A DNA stretch of 32,174 nt from Chloroflexota bacterium. Lineage in GTDB: Bacteria > Chloroflexota > Anaerolineae > UBA4142. The notes under the pieces were generated by a model. It ran no database searches. It saw nothing but the letters and a program-made list of their open reading frames with translations, and was not told where the DNA came from. Each line of letters opens with the position of its first letter. The stretch's first letter is position 1. The DNA lies in assembly GCA_016865935.1 (NCBI GenBank), contig VGOB01000038.1, forward strand, positions 1 through 32,174, written 5' to 3'. Of the stretch, positions 1 through 8,268 are shown in pieces. The position numbers and the translations under genes are program-made.

Positions 1-50
1 GCCGCGCGTGTGACATCCGAGTTCGAATCAGATATAATGGCCGTGCTCAT
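1..50 (-). CDS. Start of an unidentified minus-strand gene running off the left edge
   Basis: Reading the minus strand from position 50 gives an open frame to the window edge that begins MSTAIISDSNSDV. An AGGAG Shine-Dalgarno core lies at 57-61, six bases before the ATG, and a good sigma70-type promoter lies at 90-118, so the start is well supported. Only 16 codons are visible and the family cannot be recognised. It is divergent from the signalling genes to its right. The track misses it because it has no stop inside the window. Confidence 0.6.
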   Translation of the reverse strand, partial: MSTAIISDSNSDVTRA

Positions 51-89
51 CCGCAGCTCCTGTGAACCAAGGTTGGTTGTGCTTCCTTG

Positions 90-118
90 ATTTTACAAGA
101 GGCGGATGAGTCTGTCTA
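90..118 (-). promoter_or_regulatory. Promoter of the left-edge minus-strand gene
   Basis: On the minus strand TAGACA (118-113) and TAAAAT (95-90) are separated by exactly 17 bases, each matching five of six consensus positions. Transcription would start near 83, leaving a leader of about 33 nt that contains the AGGAG site. This is a reading of consensus only. Confidence 0.55.
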
Positions 119-160
119 ATCAGCCCCAGCGGCACGCCAAGCCGGAATTGCTTTTGGGAT

Positions 161-898
<738 letters not shown>

Positions 899-922
<24 letters not shown>

Positions 923-997
923 ACTTACACTCAACCTCGTTTTTCTCGCATGAAAATGGTCACGCGAGCCACTTTCCCCTGAATTATTGAGAAGATA
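899..997. repeat. Imperfect inverted repeat at the 3' end of the kinase gene
   Basis: Left arm TATCATCTCAATAACTTGGGG pairs with right arm CCCCTGAATTATTGAGAAGATA with few mismatches. The kinase stop codon (920-922) lies at the left arm. CTTGGCAC occurs just outside the left arm and again after the right arm, like a target-site duplication. It may serve as a terminator or be a small inserted element. Confidence 0.5.
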
Positions 998-1009
998 CCT
1001 TGGCACAAT

Positions 1010-1270
1010 GTAGGACGAATTTCCAAACTGATGTTACGCATTGTCATTTCGAGACGCTTCGCGCATACCGCGCGGCGGTATGTTTGCAACCAGAAACTGT
1101 GCGCGCGTGTTCGTAGTGGGCGATTCATCGCCGCTCCGTGCGCTGAAGCGCATACTACGAACGCCAAGTTTCTGGGTAGCGAAGCGAGAAATCTTGGGTT
1201 GCGCAGAGATTTCTCCTCGCTCCGCTCGTCGAAATGACACGAGTGCGGGTCAGTTCCAAATTTGTCCTAC
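1010..1270. repeat. Nested palindromic elements filling the kinase-regulator gap
   Basis: This accounts for most of the non-coding 923-1286 gap. Outer arms GTAGGACGAATTTCC (from 1010) and CAAATTTGTCCTAC (to 1270) are inverted. Inside them TGTCATTTCGAG (1042) pairs with the GTCGAAATGACA end near 1239. Inside that, CAGAAACT (1091) pairs with AGTTTCTG (1167), and GTTCGTAGT (1110) with ACTACGAAC (1154). The layers look like successive insertions of different short elements. No gene is supported here, and the ORF-track entries are shadows. Confidence 0.75.
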
Positions 1271-1286
1271 AACGCGGGGGGACAAA

Positions 1287-2069
1287 ATGGACGAATCGAA
1301 TCGCGAACCAATGCGCGTTTTGATCGTGGACGACGACGCGGATTTGGCGCGCAGCACCGCGCTCATTCTCAAGTGCAAGGGCTTTACTACCAGCATCGCC
1401 ACCAGTGGCTTGGTAGCGCTCCACCAAGCCGAACAGCAATCGTTCGATGTGGTGTTGCTCGATATTCGAATGCCCGGAATGGACGGCGTCGAAACGTACC
1501 AGCGGCTCAAAACGATTCAACCCGATCTCATCGCGATTATGATGACTGGCTTTGCGTTGGAAGAGCGCGTGCAAGCATCACTGCGCGAAGGTGCGCTGAC
1601 TGTTTTCACCAAGCCCTTGGCTCTGGATCATTTGCTCCAGTTGCTGGAGGACGCCATCGCTCACCGGCGCGCGCTCGCGCTCGTCGTGGACGATTATCCG
1701 GATACGTGCGTGATGCTGGACGCGCTGCTCAAGCGAAAGGGTTATCGCGTCGCGCGCGCGGAAACCGGCGAACAGGCGATTGCGCGCATCAAGGAACGCC
1801 AGCCCGACATCGTTTTCCTCGACCTCAAATTGCCGACGATTGACGGCTTGCAAACGTTCCAGCACATTCGCCAAATCGCTCCTCTTGTGACAATCGTGAT
1901 GATGACCGGCTATCGCGACGAGATGAACGCGCTTGTCGAAACCGCGTTGCGCGCCAGCGCGTTCGCTTGCCTCTACAAACCATTCAGCGCAGACCAAGTG
2001 TTGACTGTGTTGGACGCGGTCAAGGCAAGGATGAAGGATGAAAGACGACTGCTGACTGCTGACCGCTGA
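1287..2069 (+). CDS. Tandem double-receiver response regulator
   Basis: 260 aa with two CheY-like receiver domains and no output domain. Receiver 1 (about 9-125) has the acidic pocket D15-D17, phosphoacceptor D59 in LLDIRMPG, and the FTKP lysine K109. Receiver 2 (about 129-247) has D135/D136, D179 in FLDLKLP and a YKP lysine. It probably passes phosphate from the upstream kinase or competes for it. The start is ATG 1287 behind a GGGGGGA Shine-Dalgarno; the longer ORF from 1041 would translate the repeat element. The last residues (MKDERRLLTADR) are encoded by a heptamer repeat, so the tail is probably not ancestral. The gene lies 26 bp before the HD-GYP gene, as expected in an operon. Confidence 0.88.
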   Translation: MDESNREPMRVLIVDDDADLARSTALILKCKGFTTSIATSGLVALHQAEQQSFDVVLLDIRMPGMDGVETYQRLKTIQPDLIAIMMTGFALEERVQASLREGALTVFTKPLALDHLLQLLEDAIAHRRALALVVDDYPDTCVMLDALLKRKGYRVARAETGEQAIARIKERQPDIVFLDLKLPTIDGLQTFQHIRQIAPLVTIVMMTGYRDEMNALVETALRASAFACLYKPFSADQVLTVLDAVKARMKDERRLLTADR

Positions 2070-2081
2070 TTGCTGACCGCT
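2027..2081 (+). repeat. Heptamer repeat at the end of the double-receiver gene
   Basis: Seven-base units AAGGATG, AAGGATG, AAAGACG, ACTGCTG, ACTGCTG, ACCGCTG, ATTGCTG, ACCGCT follow in unbroken phase. The tract spans the stop codon of the receiver gene. Confidence 0.9.
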
Positions 2082-2095
2082 ATCCGAGGAAATAG

Positions 2096-5000
2096 ATGAA
2101 CTCTCACCCAACCGTTCTCATCGTAGACGACGACGAGGGAATTCGCCGCACGCTCGAAATGATTTTGGCGAAAAAGAATTATCGCGCGTTCACCGCGCCG
2201 GACGGCAAAACTGCGCTGACTTTGGCGCGCCAGCACGAATTCGATCTCGCGCTGTTGGATATTCGCCTGCCGGATGTTTCCGGCGCGGATTTGCTGGCGC
2301 AACTCAAAGCGCTCCAGCCGGATCTGGAAGCGTTGATCATCACCGGCAACGCGACGCTGGAGAGCGCGATCCAAGCACTGGCGAATGGCGCGTATCATTA
2401 TTTTATCAAACCGCTCAATCCCGACGAGTTACTCATCGCGTTGGAACACGCGCTGGACAAACGACGCCTCGTCATCGAGAATCGCGCGCTGCTCGCGTCA
2501 CTCCAAAGCATTTTTCGCGCCGCGCCGACCGGCATCGGCGTGGTTGCCAACCGCGTGCTGTTGCAAGTCAATGATCGGATTTGCGAGATGACCGGTTACG
2601 CGCGCGAAGAACTCGTCGGGCAAAGCGCGCGGATACTTTATCCCACTGCGGAGGATTTCGAGTACGTCGGAACGGAAAAATACCGGCAGATTCGCGAACA
2701 CGGCATCGGCACGGTCGAAACGCGCTGGCGGCGCAAAGACGGCGCAGTGTTGGACGTGTTGCTCAGTTCCGTCCCGCTCGATCCGGGCGATCTTGCCAAA
2801 GGCGTTACCTTCACCGCGCTCGACATCACCGAACGCAAGCGCGCGGCAGAAGCGTTGCGCGAATCGCACGATCGTTTGCTTGCCGTGCTGGATAGTATCG
2901 AAGGAGATATTTACGTTGCCGATCTGCAGACGTACGAAATCCTGTTTGTGAACCAACATATGCGCAGTAGTTTCGGCGGCGATCTCGTGGGGCAGGTCTG
3001 CTGGAAAGTGTTTCGCAATGAAACGCAACGTTGTCCGCATTGCACGAATGATCGCTTGGTGGACGCGGCGGGCAATCCGACCGGCGTTATTGTGTGGGAA
3101 GGACAAAACCCGCTCACGCAACGCTGGTACACTAACTATGATCGCGCGATTCGCTGGCTGGACGGGCGGCTGGTGCGCGTCCAGATTGCGACCGACATCA
3201 CCGACCGCAAGCGCGCGGAAGAAGAATTGCGCGAAAATGAAATCAAGTACCGCACCCAATTTGAAGCTTCTATGGATGCGATCTTCGTCGAGACGCTCGA
3301 AGGTAAAGTGCTCGATTGCAACGACGCGGCATGCAAGATGCTGGGCTATTCCAAAGCCGAATTGACCGCGCTCACCGTCGCCGATCTCGTTCCAGAGCAA
3401 GTGGCGCAGACCTTGCCCGCCGTGATCACGGAAGAACTGACCACGGGCGGTGTCTTGATTGAAGCATTCAACAAACGGAAAAACGGCAAAGTCTTTCCGT
3501 GTGAAGTCAGTACGCGCTTCGTCACGATCGGCGGCGAACCTCGCGTCATCGCCTATGTCCGTGACATCACCGACCGCAAGCGCGCGGAAGAAGAATTGCG
3601 CGAGAGCGAACGCCGTCTGGCGGTGCTGATGAGCCATTTGCCAGGAATGGCTTATCGTTGCGCAAATGATCCGGACTGGACGATGGAATTCGTCAGCGAA
3701 GGTTGCCTTACTCTAACCGGTTACTCCGCTGTTGATCTGACCCGCAATGCCAAAATTTCGTACGCTCAAGTGATCCACCCGGAAGATCGCGCGGCGGTGT
3801 GGCGTGGCGTACAAACCGCACTGGAAGAAAAACGCGCGTATCAGCTGACGTACCGCATCGTCGCCGCCGATGGCAAAACAAAATGGGTGTGGGAGCAAGG
3901 AAGCGGCGTCTTTACGGAAGACGGAACACTCGTTGCGTTAGAAGGTTTTATCGCTGACATTACCGAACGCAAGCGCGCGGAAGAAGAATTGCGCGCCGCC
4001 GAAGCTAGCTACCGCACGCTCTTTGAAAACGTACCGGACGGCGTCTACCGCAGTACGCTCGACGGAAAATTTCTCGCCGTCAATCCCGCGCTCGTCCAAA
4101 TTTTCGGTTACGCGTCCACCGAAGAATTGCTGATGGCAGACATTCCGCGCGATTTGTTCTTCCAACCCGAAACGCGTCAAGCGTGGATCGAAGAAATTTT
4201 GCAAAAAGGCGAACTGCGTAACGTCGAGATGACGATCAAGCGCAAAGATGGTCAGCCCATCGTCGTGCTGGACAATTGCCGCGTGATCCGTGACGCGCAA
4301 GGCAACGCGCTGTTTCTGGAGGGAACGCTCACGGACATTACGGGATACAGACAACGCGAACGCGAGATCCAAGCCGTCGCCGCCGTCAGCGCGGCGTTGC
4401 GCGCTGCCACGACGCGCGCTGAGATGTTGCCGATCATCCTGGACCAAGTCCAGTCCTTTTTGAACTCGGACGCGCTATCGCTCAACACGCGCGATCCGTT
4501 GACCGGCGAGACCGTGATCGAACTGGCGCGCGGCGCGTGGGCAAGCGCGACCGGCACGCGGATCCCCGCGCATCAAGGCATCGCCGCGCGCGTAATGGAC
4601 TCGCGGCAACCTTACCTCACAAACGATCTGCAGAACGATCCCTTGTTCTACTGGAAAAACCTGATCGGCGATTTGCGCGGCTATGTCGGGATGCCGTTGA
4701 TCGTCCAAGATCGCGCCGTCGGAATACTTTCGATTGGATGTCATTATGCCATCGCGCCGGAACAAGTGAACGTGCTGAAAGCGATTGCCGATATTGTCGC
4801 GAGCGCGTTGCATCGCGCTGCCTTGCACGAGAAAACGGAACAACGCTTGCAACATCTCGTCGCGCTTCGCACGGTTGATCAAACGATCAACGCTAGTCTC
4901 GATCTGCGCTTTACGCTCACCGTTCTGCTCGAACAAGTGATCGCGCAATTGCATGTGGATGCCGCCGACGTATTGTTGTACGATTCCGCGCTCCGCACGC

Positions 5001-5914
5001 TCGGCTACGCCGCCGGACGCGGTTTTCGCACCCAGGAGATCGAGCGGCTCACGCTCCGGCTGGGCGAAGGGTACGCGGGCAAGGTCGCGCTGGAACACCG
5101 CACGCTGACGATTCGCAACCTGGCGGCGCGCGAACCTGGACGCGCATCAATCCTGGCAGGCGAAGGATTTGTGGCGTACTGCGGTGTGCCGCTGATCGCC
5201 AAAGGACAACTCACCGGCGTCTTGGAAGTGTTTCATCGCGCGCCCTTCATCGCCGATCCCGAGTGGCTGGACTTGCTGGAGATGCTGGCGGGGCAAGCCG
5301 CCATCGCGATTGATAACGCGCGCCTGTTCGAAGAACTCGAGCGGTCGAGCGCGCGCCTGGTTCAATCGTACGATGCGACGATTGAGGGCTGGTCGCGCGC
5401 GCTCGAACTGCGCGATCGGGAGACGGAAGGTCACACGCAGCGCGTCGCGCAGTTGACCGAACAGTTGGCGCGCGCAGTCGGCATCGGCGAAGCCGAACTG
5501 ATTCATCTGCGACGCGGCGCGCTCTTGCACGACATCGGCAAGATCGCGGTGCCGGATCACATTTTGCTCAAACCGGCTGAATTGACGGATGACGAGTGGG
5601 TGATTATGCGGCGGCATCCGGAATTTGCGTTCAATCTGCTCAAGCCGATTCCGTACCTCCAACCCGCGCTGGACATTCCGCACTATCATCACGAAAAATG
5701 GGACGGCACCGGTTATCCGCGCGGCTTGCAAGGTGAGGCGATTCCGCTTCCCGCGCGCGTCTTTGCCTTGGTGGACGTGTGGGACGCGCTGCGCTCGGAT
5801 CGCCCGTACCGTCCGGCGTGGAACGACGCGCGCGCGCGCGAACATTTGCGCCAGCAAGCCGGCAAGCATTTCGATCCGAACCTGGTGGAACGCTTTCTGA
5901 AATTGGTGGGGTGA
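2096..5914 (+). CDS. REC-PAS(x5)-GAF(x2)-HD-GYP cyclic-di-GMP phosphodiesterase
   Basis: A 1272-aa soluble regulator. The receiver (1-125) has D11-D13, phosphoacceptor D55 (LLDIRLPD) and FIKP. Five PAS units follow at about 135-250, 255-375, 382-500, 505-630 and 638-755, each except the last ending in a DITxRKRAEEELRE-type linker helix. The second PAS has a CPHC pair of the kind seen in many PAS_4 domains. Two GAF domains (about 765-905, 925-1075) precede a complete HD-GYP domain with HDIGK and HHEKWDGTGYP, the residues that hold the di-iron site, so hydrolysis of c-di-GMP is expected. Phosphorylation plus small-ligand sensing would set its activity. ATG 2096 follows a GAGGAA Shine-Dalgarno. 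It is last in the kinase-receiver operon. Confidence 0.93.
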   Translation: MNSHPTVLIVDDDEGIRRTLEMILAKKNYRAFTAPDGKTALTLARQHEFDLALLDIRLPDVSGADLLAQLKALQPDLEALIITGNATLESAIQALANGAYHYFIKPLNPDELLIALEHALDKRRLVIENRALLASLQSIFRAAPTGIGVVANRVLLQVNDRICEMTGYAREELVGQSARILYPTAEDFEYVGTEKYRQIREHGIGTVETRWRRKDGAVLDVLLSSVPLDPGDLAKGVTFTALDITERKRAAEALRESHDRLLAVLDSIEGDIYVADLQTYEILFVNQHMRSSFGGDLVGQVCWKVFRNETQRCPHCTNDRLVDAAGNPTGVIVWEGQNPLTQRWYTNYDRAIRWLDGRLVRVQIATDITDRKRAEEELRENEIKYRTQFEASMDAIFVETLEGKVLDCNDAACKMLGYSKAELTALTVADLVPEQVAQTLPAVITEELTTGGVLIEAFNKRKNGKVFPCEVSTRFVTIGGEPRVIAYVRDITDRKRAEEELRESERRLAVLMSHLPGMAYRCANDPDWTMEFVSEGCLTLTGYSAVDLTRNAKISYAQVIHPEDRAAVWRGVQTALEEKRAYQLTYRIVAADGKTKWVWEQGSGVFTEDGTLVALEGFIADITERKRAEEELRAAEASYRTLFENVPDGVYRSTLDGKFLAVNPALVQIFGYASTEELLMADIPRDLFFQPETRQAWIEEILQKGELRNVEMTIKRKDGQPIVVLDNCRVIRDAQGNALFLEGTLTDITGYRQREREIQAVAAVSAALRAATTRAEMLPIILDQVQSFLNSDALSLNTRDPLTGETVIELARGAWASATGTRIPAHQGIAARVMDSRQPYLTNDLQNDPLFYWKNLIGDLRGYVGMPLIVQDRAVGILSIGCHYAIAPEQVNVLKAIADIVASALHRAALHEKTEQRLQHLVALRTVDQTINASLDLRFTLTVLLEQVIAQLHVDAADVLLYDSALRTLGYAAGRGFRTQEIERLTLRLGEGYAGKVALEHRTLTIRNLAAREPGRASILAGEGFVAYCGVPLIAKGQLTGVLEVFHRAPFIADPEWLDLLEMLAGQAAIAIDNARLFEELERSSARLVQSYDATIEGWSRALELRDRETEGHTQRVAQLTEQLARAVGIGEAELIHLRRGALLHDIGKIAVPDHILLKPAELTDDEWVIMRRHPEFAFNLLKPIPYLQPALDIPHYHHEKWDGTGYPRGLQGEAIPLPARVFALVDVWDALRSDRPYRPAWNDARAREHLRQQAGKHFDPNLVERFLKLVG
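3194..3603 (+). repeat. Near-identical PAS-linker repeats within the HD-GYP gene
   Basis: About 42 bases encoding DITDRKRAEEELRE are identical at 3194 and 3562 and nearly so at 2822 and 3956. They separate successive PAS units and give substrates for loss or gain of whole PAS domains by recombination. Confidence 0.8.
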
Positions 5915-5930
5915 GCAGGGCTGGCGCCAA

Positions 5931-5986
5931 CCGACCTAACCCCCAGCCCCTTTCCTCGGAGGAAAGGGGGCGGGGGGATAGGTCGG
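5931..5986. terminator. Long hairpin after the HD-GYP gene
   Basis: CCGACCTAACCCCCAGCCCC at the left pairs with the GGGGGCGGGGGGATAGGTCGG end, around the inner palindrome TTTCCTCGGAGGAAA. The stem is strong but has no T-run, so it may be a dispersed repetitive element that also blocks readthrough into the Fur promoter. Confidence 0.6.
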
Positions 5987-6010
5987 ACGCGACTTGGTGA
6001 GCGGAGCCGA

Positions 6011-6039
6011 TTGACAAATTCCCTCTAGTTCGCTATATT
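6011..6039 (+). promoter_or_regulatory. Promoter of the Fur-family gene
   Basis: Perfect TTGACA at 6011-6016, a 17-base spacer and TATATT at 6034-6039. The start site would fall near 6046, inside the operator palindrome, which suits direct autorepression. Confidence 0.8.
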
Positions 6040-6043
6040 TCCA

Positions 6044-6061
6044 TTTGCAACTAGTTGCAAA
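6044..6061. promoter_or_regulatory. Perfect 18-bp palindromic operator for the Fur-family regulator
   Basis: TTTGCAACTAGTTGCAAA is its own reverse complement and covers the predicted start site, just ahead of the AGGAG ribosome site. The spaced TTGCAA half-sites resemble Fur-superfamily operators. Autoregulation is inferred. Confidence 0.7.
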
Positions 6062-6072
6062 CAGGAGTATCT

Positions 6073-6564
6073 GTGCATCACACTGAATTTCTCGACGATT
6101 TGCGGCAAGCCGGGCATCGTCTTACGCCGCAGCGCGAAATGATCTTGCAAGTCATTTGCGAAAGCGACGGGCATCTGACGGCTGACGAAATCAGCGCGCG
6201 CGTTCGCAAACGCTATTCGTACCTCAACAAGTCGGCGGTTTATCGCGCGCTGGAATTGTTCGTGCGGCTCGGCTTGGTCAACCCCACCGATTTTGGGCAA
6301 GGGCGCGTGACGTATGAAATGCATCGCGATCCGCATCATCATCACCTGGTTTGTCGTCGCTGCGGCAAGATGACGCAGGCGGATGCCGACCTGTTTGCGC
6401 CGGTCGAAAAAAAGTTGCGCGACGAGTACGCGTTTTTGCCCGCGCTCGATCATTTTGCGATTTTTGGTTTGTGCCAGAAATGCCAGAGGTCAGGGGCAGA
6501 GCGCAAAGGTCGGAGATCAGGGGTCAGAGGGTCAGGGGCAGAAGTCAAAAAGGTCTATCGCTGA
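6073..6564 (+). CDS. Fur-family metal- or peroxide-responsive repressor
   Basis: 163 aa. The N-terminal winged helix (about 8-85) has the Fur hallmarks LTPQREMILQVI and KSAVYRALELF. The C-terminal part has HRDPHHHHLVCRRCGK and later GLCQKC, giving the two CxxC pairs of the structural zinc site plus a histidine-rich sensing site. The sequence alone does not say whether it is Fur, Zur, Nur or PerR; neighbouring nickel chaperones make nickel worth considering. GTG 6073 follows AGGAG by five bases; the track's TTG at 6055 lies within the operator. The normal protein would end after GLCQKCQ. The extra tail RSGAERKGRRSGVRGSGAEV is encoded by repetitive DNA. Confidence 0.88.
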   Translation: MHHTEFLDDLRQAGHRLTPQREMILQVICESDGHLTADEISARVRKRYSYLNKSAVYRALELFVRLGLVNPTDFGQGRVTYEMHRDPHHHHLVCRRCGKMTQADADLFAPVEKKLRDEYAFLPALDHFAIFGLCQKCQRSGAERKGRRSGVRGSGAEVKKVYR

Positions 6565-6583
6565 TTGCTGAATGCTGACCGCT
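6486..6583 (+). repeat. GGTCAGG-type repeats and heptamers at the end of the Fur gene
   Basis: AGGTCAGGGGCAGA-like words recur to about 6545. The phased heptamers GATTGCT, GAATGCT, GACCGCT follow at 6563-6583. They extend the Fur coding region and fill the space before the next gene. Confidence 0.75.
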
Positions 6584-6603
6584 AATCTTCACAAGGAGAA
6601 GGA

Positions 6604-7350
6604 ATGACCACCACCATTGCGGTTGCCGGCAAGGGCGGCACCGGCAAAACGACCCTATCGGGTTTGCTCACGCGATACTTGATCGAACGTCAGCGCGGCA
6701 AGGTTCTGGCGATTGACGCCGACCCGAGCAGCAATTTGCATCTTGTCTTAGGATTGGCGCTGACGAAAACCGTCGGCGATATTCGCGAAGACGCGCGCGA
6801 TAAAGTTCCGGCAGGAATGGCGCGCCAGGACTGGCTCGATTACGCGATTCGCACCTCCATCGAAGAAGGCGACGCGTTCGATCTGCTGGCGATGGGACGC
6901 CCGGAAGGACAGGGTTGCTATTGCGCGGCGAATCACTTGCTCCGCAACATCGTAGACGGAATTTGCAAGGCGTACGATTTCGTCGTGATGGACAACGAAG
7001 CCGGGATGGAACATCTCAGCCGCCGCACGACGCGCGACGTGGATCACTTGTTGCTCGTCAGCGATGCGAGTATGCGCGGACTGGCGGCGGCGGAAGCGAT
7101 GCTGGCGTTGAGCAAAGAGCTGGAAATCAACGTTCGCCAAACGCACCTCATCGTCAATCGCGTCGTCGGCGATTTGCCGCCCGCGTGGAACGACAAGATC
7201 GCGCGGATGAACGTTCCGTTGCTCGCGCAAATTCCGTACGATCCGCAGCTCGTCGAATTCGATAGCGGCGGACGGCCCCTGGTCGAATTACCCGGCGACG
7301 CGTTGATCAGTCGCGCGGTCAATCAGATCGCGCACAAGTTGTTGGCTTAA
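6604..7350 (+). CDS. cooC: CooC/AcsF-type nickel-insertion ATPase (copy 1)
   Basis: 248-aa P-loop ATPase of the MinD/CooC group, which loads nickel into CO dehydrogenase or acetyl-CoA synthase. The deviant Walker A GKGGTGKTT with signature lysine is at 9-17. IDADPSSNLH follows as switch I. The family's metal-binding CxC is present (C105 and C107 in GQGCYCAANHLLR). MDNEAGMEHLSRRT is the family's switch II. ATG 6604 follows AAGGAGAAGG. No CO dehydrogenase gene lies in the window, so its client must be elsewhere. It probably forms a unit with the second CooC-like gene and may be controlled by the adjacent Fur-family protein. Confidence 0.87.
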   Translation: MTTTIAVAGKGGTGKTTLSGLLTRYLIERQRGKVLAIDADPSSNLHLVLGLALTKTVGDIREDARDKVPAGMARQDWLDYAIRTSIEEGDAFDLLAMGRPEGQGCYCAANHLLRNIVDGICKAYDFVVMDNEAGMEHLSRRTTRDVDHLLLVSDASMRGLAAAEAMLALSKELEINVRQTHLIVNRVVGDLPPAWNDKIARMNVPLLAQIPYDPQLVEFDSGGRPLVELPGDALISRAVNQIAHKLLA

Positions 7351-7353
7351 CTT

Positions 7354-7443
7354 TGTCATTGCGAGGAGCGTTTTTCGCGACGAAGCAATCTCTAAATCGC
7401 GCACGTCGGGGATTGCTTCGCCGCTACGCGGCTCGCAATGACA
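7354..7443. repeat. MITE-like inverted repeat (TGTCATTGCGAG family), copy 1
   Basis: TGTCATTGCGAG at the left end and CTCGCAATGACA at the right end are exact inverted repeats. Internal GACGAAGCAATC and GATTGCTTCG also pair. A second copy lies at 24811-24896. Both fill the gap from a stop codon to just before the next ribosome site. Related words are common in many bacterial genomes. Confidence 0.85.
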
Positions 7444-7458
7444 GATCGAGGAGATACA

Positions 7459-8235
7459 ATGAAACTTGCGATTTCCGGCAAGGGGGGCGTCGGCAAAACG
7501 ACGCTCACCAGTTTGCTGGCATATACGTTCGTCAACCAAAATTTCAACGTGCTGGCGATTGACGCCGATCCGTCGCCCTGTCTGGGTGACGCGCTCGGTT
7601 TTCCGCGCGAGTTGATCCAGGGTCTCACGCCGATTGCAGAGATGGGCGATCTGATCGCCGAACGCACGGGCGCAAAACCAGGAACGTTCGGCGGCATTTT
7701 CAAAATGAATCCGCGCGTGGACGACATCCCGGATCGGTTTTCGGCGACGCATCGCGGCATCAGACTGCTCGAACTGGGCGCGGTGAAAATGGGCGGCGCG
7801 GGTTGCATTTGCGCGGAGAGCGTCTTGCTCAAGCAACTCGTCACGATCATTTTGTTGCAACGCAACGAAGTCGTGCTGATGGATCTGTACGCCGGAGTGG
7901 AACACCTGGGACGCGCGACCTCGGATATGGTGGACGCGTTGCTCATCGTCGCGGAGCCGACCGCGCGCTCGCTGGGCACCGCCGCGCAGATCAAGCAACT
8001 CGCGACCGACATCAAGATTCCACAATTGTATCTCGTCGGCAGTAAAATCGCCAGTCCAGCCGATCGCGATTTCATCGCGGAGAATTCGCCGGGCTTGCCG
8101 GTGATCGGATTCCTCTCCGCCGATCCGGCGGTGTTGCGCGCGGATCGCGAACGCGCGCCGGTGTACGATCTCTCGCCGACCTTGGTGACTGAGACGAAAG
8201 CGATTGTGGACGCGCTGCAATCAGACGCGCGCTAG
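7459..8235 (+). CDS. CooC/AcsF-type nickel-insertion ATPase (copy 2)
   Basis: 258 aa, paralogous to the preceding gene but clearly different in sequence. It has Walker A GKGGVGKTT at 7-15, IDADPSPCLGDALG, a CxC metal site in GGAGCICAESVL, and MDLYAGVEHLGRAT, where the family norm is an acidic residue in place of Y. The start is ATG 7459 with GAGGAG five bases ahead; the track's ATG at 7438 lies in the terminal repeat of the preceding element. Two different CooC-type proteins suggest two client enzymes or sites, for example CO dehydrogenase (C-cluster) and acetyl-CoA synthase (A-cluster). That split is inferred. Confidence 0.85.
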   Translation: MKLAISGKGGVGKTTLTSLLAYTFVNQNFNVLAIDADPSPCLGDALGFPRELIQGLTPIAEMGDLIAERTGAKPGTFGGIFKMNPRVDDIPDRFSATHRGIRLLELGAVKMGGAGCICAESVLLKQLVTIILLQRNEVVLMDLYAGVEHLGRATSDMVDALLIVAEPTARSLGTAAQIKQLATDIKIPQLYLVGSKIASPADRDFIAENSPGLPVIGFLSADPAVLRADRERAPVYDLSPTLVTETKAIVDALQSDAR

Positions 8236-8268
8236 GCGAAGCGCAAAGTTTGCCGCTCAGGAGTCCCG

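Noticed and set aside
14-38. GAGTTCGAATC at the left edge looks like a tRNA T-loop
   Set aside because: The flanking bases do not pair beyond one position and no acceptor end or CCA follows; the region is better read as a minus-strand coding start.
1041-1286. N-terminal extension of the double-receiver ORF
   Set aside because: It translates the nested palindromic element; ATG 1287 has the proper ribosome site.
2498-3637. Minus-strand ORF of 379 aa opposite the HD-GYP gene
   Set aside because: Antisense shadow: no motif, no ribosome site, and the plus-strand frame has clear domains throughout.
5931-5986. Simple rho-independent terminator
   Set aside because: The stem is strong but no T-run follows on either strand, so it is listed only as a hairpin with possible terminator function.
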